Below are positions 6,362-11,459 of a DNA stretch of 11,459 bases, one piece after another. This stretch comes from Synergistaceae bacterium UBA5827. Lineage in GTDB: Bacteria; Synergistota; Synergistia; Synergistales; 79-D21. How positions within the stretch are numbered: the stretch's first letter is position 1; each line of letters begins with the position of its first letter. The DNA lies in contig DJHE01000008.1 in the NCBI GenBank assembly GCA_002432945.1, forward strand, positions 1 through 11,459. Reading direction: 5' to 3'. Below the pieces are notes generated by a model that was not told where the DNA came from, made no database searches, and saw only the letters and a program-made list of their open reading frames with translations. The translations under genes were made by a program, and so were the position numbers.

Positions 6362-6493
6362 CGGAGACGACTGGCAGGAGACCCAGCCCCGTGCGGCGAG
6401 ACCCCGTGAACCCCGCCAGGTCCGGAAGGAAGCAACGGTAAACGGACTGTCTCGGGTGCCACGGCAAGTTGGGTTTCCTGCCAGTCGTCTCCG
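6362..6493 (+). ncRNA. ffs: Signal recognition particle RNA (4.5S, bacterial small type)
   Basis: The RNA core of the signal recognition particle, which binds Ffh and targets ribosomes making membrane proteins to FtsY. The universally conserved tip is present at 6418-6434 (AGGTCCGGAAGGAAGCA), including the GGAA tetraloop and the Ffh-binding internal loop. The ends pair perfectly over 17 bp (6362-6378 with 6477-6493), followed by inner pairing such as ACCCAG with TTGGGT. At about 132 nt it is a rod without the Alu domain, slightly longer than the 114-nt E. coli RNA. CCCTTTTC follows, so the terminal stem may also act as a terminator. Exact mature ends are inferred from pairing. It lies just downstream of two tRNA-Ser genes. 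Confidence 0.95.
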
Positions 6494-6549
6494 CCCTTTT
6501 CTGTCCATCGAACACCTGATAGACTGCTGGAGAGGGGGGTGTTTGCAGG

Positions 6550-7044
6550 ATGGAAAACATTTTCAGGGGAACCCTGTCACCGGCTTTTGAAATGGGGGAG
6601 GGCCCTTTTGTGCTTATCCCGACATACCTCGTTCCCGTTGAGGTGTTTTCCAGGGGTATGATGACCCGTACAAGCTACTCGTTTTACACCGCCCTGGTTG
6701 ACGCCGTGAGCGGTTCGGTTTCCCTGCACCCGCCAAAAGCCATCCTTGTAGACGAATCCGAGCCTCCGGAAGGCAAAAGGCTGGAACCAAAAGTCTCGGG
6801 AGAAATGGCGCTCAACCTTGCCGAGGATGCCGGGCGGTCGATGGGCAAAGGAAAGTGGACTGCAGCCTTTCGGTACAACTCGGTAATGGTGGACCGCGAA
6901 AAAATGAAGCCCACCTGGAGGGTCTGGAAGGTTGAAGGAGAAACAATGATCGATACCGTGACAGGCCGACACGAAAACGTGGGAACTCTCGTTGCAGCTA
7001 TCCTCGGCGGTTGTTCACACGGTGTGGCTACTGGCGCTGGCTAG
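6550..7044 (+). CDS. Hypothetical protein, 164 aa
   Basis: I do not recognise this family. The frame has codon use like its neighbours and a plausible Shine-Dalgarno: GGGGGTG at 6535-6541, 8 nt before the ATG. No signal peptide, membrane segment, or cysteine or histidine metal motif is evident, so a soluble cytoplasmic protein is likely. Two segments resemble each other, YTALVDAVSGSVSL near residues 46-59 and WKVEGETMIDTVTG near 125-138. Each is a strand followed by D-x-V/T-x-G, loosely like repeats in PepSY-type domains, but this is only a visual impression. The C terminus is Gly/Ala-rich. It lies between the SRP RNA gene and a convergent CsoR-type regulator gene, sharing a CTAG stop tetranucleotide with the latter. 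In many bacteria dnaX lies near ffs; this is not dnaX. Confidence 0.75.
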   Translation: MENIFRGTLSPAFEMGEGPFVLIPTYLVPVEVFSRGMMTRTSYSFYTALVDAVSGSVSLHPPKAILVDESEPPEGKRLEPKVSGEMALNLAEDAGRSMGKGKWTAAFRYNSVMVDREKMKPTWRVWKVEGETMIDTVTGRHENVGTLVAAILGGCSHGVATGAG

Positions 7045-7361
7045 GCCTCGTCATCCTTTCCAGGTGATAGAGGAGCAAGGTCGAGCATGGCTCCAATGAG
7101 TGCCTCGAGTTCTTTCGTGTCTTCAAGGCTTTTTGTAACCAGGCACATATGAATATAATTTTTCAGGATTTCTATGCAGGCCTGTTGCATGGCCTTCCTT
7201 GCGGCAGAAAGCTGTACGAGTATATTGTGGCATGGCTTATCCTCGATAATCATGCGCTGTATGCCCCTGAGTTGGCCTTCCACACGTTTCAACCGGTTTA
7301 GCATGGCCTTGCGCTCGGGAGATAGGTTCTCCAGCTGTTCGATAAGGGATTCCTTGGGCAT
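7041..7361 (-). CDS. CsoR/RcnR (DUF156)-family metal- or sulfide-responsive repressor
   Basis: A 106-aa all-helical DNA-binding repressor of the CsoR/RcnR/CstR family. LNRLKRVEGQLRGIQRMI at residues 21-38 is the family core. Alignment by eye to M. tuberculosis CsoR puts Cys44 at the Cys36 site and Cys73 at the Cys65 site, but the copper-ligand His61 position is Tyr69; a histidine lies two residues further (His71), and there is an extra Cys62. The Cys-x-Cys pattern without the histidine recalls persulfide sensors such as CstR rather than copper sensors. The start is ATG 7361, 8 nt after GGAGG (minus strand, 7374-7370); the frame is open further upstream but without family homology. An operator-like repeat precedes it. 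The regulated cargo genes are not in this window, since its neighbours are rpsB (divergent) and a hypothetical gene (convergent). Confidence 0.9.
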   Translation of the reverse strand: MPKESLIEQLENLSPERKAMLNRLKRVEGQLRGIQRMIIEDKPCHNILVQLSAARKAMQQACIEILKNYIHMCLVTKSLEDTKELEALIGAMLDLAPLSPGKDDEA

Positions 7362-7376
7362 TTGGACCGCCTCCCC

Positions 7377-7417
7377 GCATATGGTATATCGTTCAAATAA
7401 AAATACCGGGTATATGC
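7377..7417. promoter_or_regulatory. Operator-like inverted repeats between the CsoR-type gene and rpsB
   Basis: The gap holds a perfect short dyad ATACC-G-GGTAT (7403-7413) and outer arms GCATAT (7377-7382) and ATATGC (7412-7417). CsoR-family operators often consist of TACC...GGTA arms around a G/C core, so this is a credible self-regulation site. It lies 16 to 56 bp upstream of the regulator's start codon. I could not identify a convincing -35/-10 pair for the minus-strand gene. Confidence 0.45.
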
Positions 7418-7431
7418 TAAGCCTTCCACAC

Positions 7432-7461
7432 TTGAAGGTCAAGAACTTGTTGTGATATACT
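7432..7461 (+). promoter_or_regulatory. Putative rpsB promoter (extended -10)
   Basis: TTGAAG at 7432-7437 (4 of 6), an 18-bp spacer, and TATACT at 7456-7461 (5 of 6) with an extended -10 TGA at 7453-7455. Transcription would start near 7468, leaving a leader of about 105 nt before rpsB. It lies 15 bp beyond the operator-like repeat, so the CsoR-type repressor would not obviously cover it. Confidence 0.6.
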
Positions 7462-7467
7462 GCCCTT

Positions 7468-7572
7468 TGGCCCGAAAATCGCACACGTCCTGACAGCGGG
7501 GAGGGTGCCCCAATGGGGTCTTCCTCTGGATGAGGGGCGTGGAGGGTAAACCAGATCAGGGAGGGATACACG
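7468..7572 (+). other. rpsB 5' leader with competing hairpins
   Basis: About 105 nt of untranslated leader. One C run (7508-7511) can pair with GGGG at 7498-7501 or 7515-7518, or, extended by one base, with GGGGC at 7534-7538. These folds exclude each other. CCTC at 7523-7526 can pair with GAGG at 7532-7535 or with the Shine-Dalgarno region AGGGAGGG at 7558-7565. In several bacteria S2 represses its own leader, so this may be a feedback site, but I cannot match it to a named leader motif. Confidence 0.35.
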
Positions 7573-8406
7573 TTGTCTGTCGTAAGCATCAAGCAGTTGC
7601 TGGAGTGCGGCGTGCATTTTGGCCACCAGACGCGTCGGTGGAACCCGAAGATGAAACCTTACATCTTCACGGAGAGAAACGGCGTCTACATCATCGATTT
7701 GCAGAAAACAGTCAAGGGGTTGGAGAAGGCTTACGATTTCATCCGGGAAGTTTCGAAGTCCGGCGGTAGCGTCCTTTTCGTGGGAACGAAAAGGCAGGCC
7801 CAGGAAATCGTAAGGGAAGAAGCGCTCAGGTGCGGGCAGTTCTACATCAACCAGAGATGGCTTGGAGGACTCCTTACCAACTTCCCGACCATCCGCAAAC
7901 GCGTGAACCGTATGATTGAACTCCAGAAGATGGAAGAGGACGGAACCTTTGAAACACTGCCGAAGAAGGAAGTCAGCGTCCTCCGGAAGCAGAAGGAAAA
8001 ACTCGAGAAATACCTGATCGGGATTCGCGACATGAAGGACCTTCCCGATGCCCTTTTCATCATCGATCCGCGCCGTGAAACGATCGCAGTCCTTGAAGGC
8101 CGGAAACTGGGAATTCCCGTTGCTTCGATCGTTGACACGAACTGCGATCCGGAGGTCATCGACTACCCGATTCCCGGAAATGACGATGCCATCAGGGCAA
8201 TCAAGCTGATGTTCGGGCTGATGGCAAACGCGGTCATCGAAGGACGGCAAGGCGTTGACGGGGCATTGACGCAGGAAGAAGAAAGCGCTGCTGCCGGAGA
8301 AGAGACGATCGAGGTACGAGAAAAGCTGCACGAGGTTTACGCCGAAGTTCAGGAAAAACTTGTGGAAGCAGAAATGGAAGACCGTAAGGGTTGGAAGGAG
8401 GCATAG
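7573..8406 (+). CDS. rpsB: 30S ribosomal protein S2
   Basis: Structural protein of the small ribosomal subunit, near the neck where it helps S1 bind. The 277-aa protein begins SIKQLLECGVHFGHQTRRWNPKMKPYIF, the universal S2 N terminus. It also carries FVGTKRQAQEIV, RWLGGLLTNFPTIRKRV and ALFIIDPRRETIAVLEGRKLGIPVASIVDTNCDP, all standard blocks. An acidic, probably helical C-terminal tail (about 230-277) is somewhat longer than in E. coli. The start is TTG at 7573, 8 nt after GGGAGG at 7559-7564. It is the first gene of the rpsB-tsf unit; tsf starts 4 nt after its stop. Confidence 0.98.
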   Translation: MSVVSIKQLLECGVHFGHQTRRWNPKMKPYIFTERNGVYIIDLQKTVKGLEKAYDFIREVSKSGGSVLFVGTKRQAQEIVREEALRCGQFYINQRWLGGLLTNFPTIRKRVNRMIELQKMEEDGTFETLPKKEVSVLRKQKEKLEKYLIGIRDMKDLPDALFIIDPRRETIAVLEGRKLGIPVASIVDTNCDPEVIDYPIPGNDDAIRAIKLMFGLMANAVIEGRQGVDGALTQEEESAAAGEETIEVREKLHEVYAEVQEKLVEAEMEDRKGWKEA

Positions 8407-8410
8407 GTTT

Positions 8411-9004
8411 ATGGCTCTGGATATGGATGCGGTAAAAGACCTTCGTGCCCGTACGGGCGCTGGTGTTCTGGATTGCAAGAAGGCCCTCGCGGAGTGCGGC
8501 GGTGACATAGAAAAATCCGTCGATTTCCTGCGCGAAAAGGGACTCGCGAAGGCCGCAAAGAAGATCGGGCGTACGGCTTCGCAGGGAATGGTTTTCAGTT
8601 ATATCCATACTAACGGGAAAATCGGCGTTCTGGTAGAGCTGAATTGCGAGACGGATTTCGTTGCCAGGACCGACGAATTCCAGGGTCTTGGCCATGAGCT
8701 TGCGATGCAGGTTGCAGCGGCCATGCCACAATATGTTTCCACCGAGGACGTCGATGCTGCAGCCCTAGAGAGGGAAAAGGAGATCTACCGTCACCAGGCG
8801 CTTGAAGAAGGAAAACCCGCGCATATCGTGGACAAGATCGCCGAAGGTCGAGTAAAGAAGTACTATGAGGAGTCCTGTCTCCTGGAACAAGCCTATATCA
8901 GGGAACCGGAGAAACATATCAAGGATTTGGTCATGGACGCTATTGCCAAGCTTGGAGAAAATATCGTCGTCCGTCGTTTCGCAAGGTTTTCGATCGGAGA
9001 ATAG
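8411..9004 (+). CDS. tsf: Elongation factor Ts (short form)
   Basis: Nucleotide-exchange factor that releases GDP from EF-Tu. It starts MALDMDAVKDLRARTGAGVLDCKKALAECGGD, the N-terminal UBA-like domain signature, and carries NCETDFVART around residues 78-87, which holds the TDFVAR motif that contacts EF-Tu. Length 197 aa is that of the short EF-Ts of Thermus and Thermotoga rather than the roughly 280 aa of E. coli, so one of the two core repeats is missing. The start is ATG 8411, 9 nt after AAGGAGG at 8395-8401, which lies inside the end of rpsB; an earlier in-frame ATG at 8360 lies within rpsB and lacks homology. A strong terminator follows directly. Confidence 0.97.
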   Translation: MALDMDAVKDLRARTGAGVLDCKKALAECGGDIEKSVDFLREKGLAKAAKKIGRTASQGMVFSYIHTNGKIGVLVELNCETDFVARTDEFQGLGHELAMQVAAAMPQYVSTEDVDAAALEREKEIYRHQALEEGKPAHIVDKIAEGRVKKYYEESCLLEQAYIREPEKHIKDLVMDAIAKLGENIVVRRFARFSIGE

Positions 9005-9011
9005 CGACTAT

Positions 9012-9048
9012 AAAGGGGGCGGGGATTGTATCCTCGCCCCCTTTTTTT
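9012..9048 (+). terminator. Rho-independent terminator between tsf and pyrH
   Basis: A 15-bp stem (9012-9026 with 9030-9044) with a single G-U pair and a 3-nt loop, GC-rich in the middle, is followed by TTTTTTT at 9042-9048. It begins 7 bp after the tsf stop and ends 23 bp before the pyrH start. It should reduce or separate transcription of pyrH-frr from that of rpsB-tsf. A possible TATAAA -10 at 9009-9014 overlaps its left arm but has only a poor -35. Confidence 0.9.
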
Positions 9049-9071
9049 GCCCTTCAAAGGAGTGAAGAAAG

Positions 9072-9800
9072 TTGCCGCGATTTCATCGTATTCTTTTAAA
9101 GCTCTCTGGGGAGGTTCTCGCTGGAAATTCCGGTTTTGGGATCGACTATGCTGCGGTTCGAGGCATCAGTGAACAGGTGGCTAAAGTGGCCAAGGCTGGC
9201 GTCGAAATCGCCATGGTTGTCGGAGGCGGAAACATCTTCAGGGGGATCCAGGCCGAAACACAGGGTTATGATCGTGCACAGGCTGATGCGATGGGAATGC
9301 TTGCCACAGTGATCAACGCTTTGGCGCTCCAGGATGCGCTTGAAAACATGGGTGTTCCTACAAGGGTCCAAACCGCGGTTGAAATGCGGCAATTGGCTGA
9401 GCCGTTTATTCGCAGGAGGGCAATCCGCCACCTGGAGAAGGGAAGAGTCGTTATCTTTGCCGCTGGCACGGGGTCTCCCTATTTCTCGACCGACACGGCT
9501 GCTGCCCTGAGGGCGGCGGAAATCGATGCTGAATGCCTGTTGAAAGGCACAAAGGTCGATGGTATATATGATAAGGACCCGGAGAAGGATGAGAACGCGC
9601 GGTTTTTGCCCTCCATCACCTATCTCGATGCGATCAGCCAGCAATTGAAGGTCATGGACGCGGCCGCTTTCTCTCTTTGCATGGAAAACCGGATCCCTAT
9701 CGTTGTTTTCAATATACTTGAAGCGGGTAATCTCGAAAAATTGCTGCTTGGAGACGGCCAGATCGGGACGATCGTATCCGCGAAGGGGAGTGGTGACTGA
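9072..9800 (+). CDS. pyrH: Uridylate kinase (UMP kinase)
   Basis: Phosphorylates UMP to UDP with ATP in pyrimidine nucleotide synthesis; a hexameric amino-acid-kinase-fold enzyme typical of bacteria. The 242-aa protein has KLSGE at residues 10-14, the phosphate-binding VVGGGNIFRG at 49-58, DRAQADAMGMLATVINALALQ at 67-87, RRAIRHLEKGRVVIFAAGTGSPYFSTDTAA at about 115-144 and LKGTKVDGIYDKDP further on, all diagnostic for PyrH. The start is TTG at 9072 with AAAGGAGTGA at 9056-9065 upstream. Its stop overlaps the frr start by one base (TGATG), so the two are translationally coupled. It carries the same fold as the carbamate kinase further downstream, but the two sequences are clearly distinct. Confidence 0.98.
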   Translation: MPRFHRILLKLSGEVLAGNSGFGIDYAAVRGISEQVAKVAKAGVEIAMVVGGGNIFRGIQAETQGYDRAQADAMGMLATVINALALQDALENMGVPTRVQTAVEMRQLAEPFIRRRAIRHLEKGRVVIFAAGTGSPYFSTDTAAALRAAEIDAECLLKGTKVDGIYDKDPEKDENARFLPSITYLDAISQQLKVMDAAAFSLCMENRIPIVVFNILEAGNLEKLLLGDGQIGTIVSAKGSGD

Positions 9801-10357
9801 TGCCGCAAACGGAGATGAAAACGCTCAGGCAAAAGATGGAAAAGGCCGTTGAGTTTTTCCGGGCGGAACTTCTCGGTGTGAGAACTGGACGGGCCCATCC
9901 AGCACTGGTCGAAGAAATCAGGGTCGATTACTACGGCACACCGACCCCAATCAAGCAGTTGGGGACGGTTAATGTACCCGAGGCACGTCAAATTGTCATT
10001 ACGCCCTGGGACAAAAGCGCCGGGAAATTGATCGAAAAGGCAATTCAGGCTTCTTCCCTGGGTATCAACCCGAACAACGACGGAGAAAATATTCGCTTGA
10101 CGATTCCGGAGCTGAATCGCGAGCGTCGTGTTGAACTGACGAAAGTTGTACGGAAATACGGAGAAGAAGCAAAGGTGGCGGTGAGAAATCTTCGCAGGGA
10201 TGTCATTGAAAGCCTGAAGAAGATGGAAAAGGACAGCCGAATTACCGAGGATGACTTAAAGCGTTTCCAGAAAGAAGTTCAGGAAATGACAGACGAATAC
10301 ATAAAGAAACTGGAAGCCGTTTTAGAGGACAAGGAAAAGGAGATAATGGAGCAATAA
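9800..10357 (+). CDS. frr: Ribosome recycling factor
   Basis: Splits post-termination ribosomes together with EF-G so that subunits can be reused. The 185-aa length is standard. Family blocks include FRAELLGVRTGRAHPALVEEIRVDYYGTPTPIKQLGTVNVPEAR near the N terminus, ITPWDKSAGKLIEKAIQASSLGINPNNDGENIRLTIPELNRERR in the middle, and a C-terminal helix rich in charged residues. ATG 9800 overlaps the pyrH stop; AAGGGGAG at 9783-9790 within pyrH provides the ribosome site with 9-nt spacing. A terminator follows directly. In many bacteria the next genes are uppS and cdsA; here carbamate kinase follows instead. Confidence 0.98.
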   Translation: MPQTEMKTLRQKMEKAVEFFRAELLGVRTGRAHPALVEEIRVDYYGTPTPIKQLGTVNVPEARQIVITPWDKSAGKLIEKAIQASSLGINPNNDGENIRLTIPELNRERRVELTKVVRKYGEEAKVAVRNLRRDVIESLKKMEKDSRITEDDLKRFQKEVQEMTDEYIKKLEAVLEDKEKEIMEQ

Positions 10358-10373
10358 GCTTGACGATTGATTT

Positions 10374-10410
10374 AAAAGGGCCTGCCGAGCAAAGCGGCAG
10401 GCCCTTTTTT
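10374..10410 (+). terminator. Rho-independent terminator after frr
   Basis: A perfect 14-bp stem (10374-10387 with 10395-10408), a 7-nt loop AGCAAAG, and T bases at 10405-10410. The A-run on the left arm mirrors the T tract, so the hairpin could also work on the minus strand, though no minus-strand gene ends here. It closes the rpsB-tsf-pyrH-frr cluster. Confidence 0.93.
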
Positions 10411-10417
10411 ACTTTTC

Positions 10418-10446
10418 TGGACATCGGGCAGGGTCCCCGGTAAAAT
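10418..10446 (+). promoter_or_regulatory. Putative arcC promoter
   Basis: TGGACA at 10418-10423 (5 of 6), a 17-bp spacer and TAAAAT at 10441-10446 (5 of 6). It begins only 8 bp after the frr terminator, so arcC should be an independent transcript starting near 10453. The leader contains TTCCT (10474-10478), which could pair with AGGAA (10485-10489) over the Shine-Dalgarno; the stem is short and may not matter. Confidence 0.7.
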
Positions 10447-10494
10447 GGAACTTGATGAAGAGTTGAGTTTATCTTCCTGCCGGGAGGAATTCTG

Positions 10495-11439
10495 TTGAGT
10501 AAACGTGTCGTCGTCGCACTCGGAGGAAACGCGATCTTGCAGCGAGGACAGCGCGGGACCGCGGCTGAACAGATGGAAAATGTCAGGATGACGGCTGAAC
10601 AGGTTGTAAGGATGATCGATGCCGGGTACGAAGTCATCCTTACCCATGGAAACGGGCCCCAGGTTGGGACGATCCTTATCCAGAATGAACTGGGAGCCCG
10701 CCAGGTGCCGGCCATGCCGATGGATGTGTGCGGGGCGGAAAGCCAGGGCTTTATCGGTTATCTCTTTTGCCAGGCCCTAGCGAATTGTTTTTTGAGCCGA
10801 GGAGTGCTTAAATCGAGCCCTGTCTGTGTCGTTACCCAGGTTGAGGTCGATGCCGAAGATCCAGCTTTCCTGAATCCCACAAAACCCGTGGGGCCCTTTT
10901 TCACCGAGGATGAAGCAAGACGGAGGATGGGGGAACGAAATGAAACCTGGATCGAAGACGCTGGCAGGGGGTGGCGACGTGTCGTTCCTTCACCCGATCC
11001 CAAGCAGATCGTGGAGAAAGAAGCTGTAACTGCGCTTGTCGAAAAAGGCTATGTCGTAATCGCGTCAGGTGGTGGCGGTATACCGGTGGTCAAGGGGAAA
11101 GATGGAGGCCTATCGGGAATAGAAGCGGTCATTGACAAGGACTTGGCTGCAGAACGGCTGGCCCATGACGTAAATGCAGATATCCTTCTCATTCTTACGG
11201 ATGTTCCGAACGTGCTGATCAACTACCGCCAGTCTTCAGAGAAAGCCCTGGGACAAGTGAAATCAGGCGATTTGGAAAAATTCAGGGAAGAAGGGCATTT
11301 CAGGGCGGGTAGCATGGGACCGAAGGTTGAAGCGACATTGAGGTTCGTGAAAAACGGCGGCAGCAGGGCCGTAATTGCCCGCCTTGACGAAGCGCTTGAA
11401 GCACTGGAAGGGACCCGGGGAACGCAGGTCGTCCGGTGA
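10495..11439 (+). CDS. arcC: Carbamate kinase
   Basis: Transfers phosphate between carbamoyl phosphate and ADP. In fermenters this usually yields ATP at the end of arginine, citrulline, agmatine or purine/allantoin breakdown. The 314-aa length is standard. The start VVVALGGNAILQRG, then ILTHGNGPQVG, CGAESQGFIGY, VASGGGGIPVV-type (here IASGGGGIPVVK), AVIDKDLAAERLA, and LILTDVPNV plus FRAGSMGPKVEA near the end are all carbamate kinase blocks. The start is TTG at 10495, 7 nt after GGGAGG at 10482-10487. No arginine deiminase or ornithine carbamoyltransferase gene is in view, so the pathway it serves is unknown; further genes may lie beyond the right edge. Confidence 0.97.
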   Translation: MSKRVVVALGGNAILQRGQRGTAAEQMENVRMTAEQVVRMIDAGYEVILTHGNGPQVGTILIQNELGARQVPAMPMDVCGAESQGFIGYLFCQALANCFLSRGVLKSSPVCVVTQVEVDAEDPAFLNPTKPVGPFFTEDEARRRMGERNETWIEDAGRGWRRVVPSPDPKQIVEKEAVTALVEKGYVVIASGGGGIPVVKGKDGGLSGIEAVIDKDLAAERLAHDVNADILLILTDVPNVLINYRQSSEKALGQVKSGDLEKFREEGHFRAGSMGPKVEATLRFVKNGGSRAVIARLDEALEALEGTRGTQVVR

Positions 11440-11459
11440 GAGAGAAAAAAGCAACACGG

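Noticed and set aside
6178..6590. Short open frames on both strands across the tRNA-Ser and SRP RNA genes
   Set aside because: These bases are explained by structured RNAs with complete pairing; the frames have no homology signs.
7417..8508. Long open frame (363 codons) on the minus strand opposite rpsB
   Set aside because: It mirrors rpsB and the start of tsf, which are certain genes. The translation has no recognisable domain, and it would cover the rpsB promoter region.
10881..10892. Twelve-base match between the terminator at 11-22 and a stretch in arcC
   Set aside because: The arcC copy is not palindromic and encodes conserved protein sequence; a chance match.
1..11459. CRISPR array, insertion sequence, prophage or defence genes
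   Set aside because: No regularly spaced repeats, transposase, integrase or nuclease-type genes were seen; every sizeable stretch is accounted for by housekeeping genes, RNAs or short regulatory gaps.

Overview
The window reads as ordinary chromosomal housekeeping DNA of a Gram-negative-type (diderm) bacterium of moderate GC content. The diderm call rests on a complete FadL/OmpP1-type beta-barrel gene whose product has a signal peptide and a C-terminal phenylalanine. The short EF-Ts, frequent TTG starts with strong Shine-Dalgarno sites, a carbamate kinase and a FadL-type porin together would fit a Synergistota-like fermenter. That assignment is a guess; no 16S gene or other decisive marker is present.

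Layout. (1) 1-2929, plus strand: an upstream terminator, then a two-gene unit for uptake and activation of hydrophobic substrates (FadL-like porin, FadD-like acyl-CoA synthetase). (2) 2926-3399, minus: a YbaK-type Cys-tRNA(Pro) deacylase, convergent with the synthetase and sharing its stop tetranucleotide. (3) 3487-4695, plus: speD (SAM decarboxylase) and a cold-shock gene with a near-consensus promoter, a perfect 16-bp palindrome at +1 and a UUCG-capped terminator. (4) 4694-5536, minus: a PhzF-family gene, divergent from tadA with overlapping promoters. (5) 5663-6493, plus: an RNA block of tadA (tRNA adenosine deaminase), tRNA-Ser(CGA) overlapping the tadA 3' end, tRNA-Ser(GGA) and the small-type SRP RNA. 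(6) 6550-7361: an unrecognised 164-residue gene convergent with a CsoR/RcnR-family repressor gene, again sharing a CTAG stop. (7) 7432-10410, plus: the translation/nucleotide cluster rpsB-tsf-pyrH-frr, split by a strong internal terminator after tsf and closed by another after frr. (8) 10418-11439, plus: carbamate kinase (arcC) with its own promoter.

How the genes work together: much of the window serves translation (S2, EF-Ts, ribosome recycling factor, TadA wobble editing, Cys-tRNA(Pro) proofreading, two serine tRNAs, SRP RNA). Smaller units cover lipid uptake, polyamine synthesis, UMP phosphorylation and carbamoyl-phosphate-linked ATP formation. I found no CRISPR array, insertion sequence, phage or defence island, and nothing I would call a new multi-gene system. 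The points of interest are the gene joints and regulatory sites: shared CTAG stops, the tadA/tRNA overlap, the cspA +1 palindrome, a CsoR-family regulator lacking the copper histidine next to an operator-like repeat, and heavy TTG start use. All promoter, terminator and start-site calls were made by eye.
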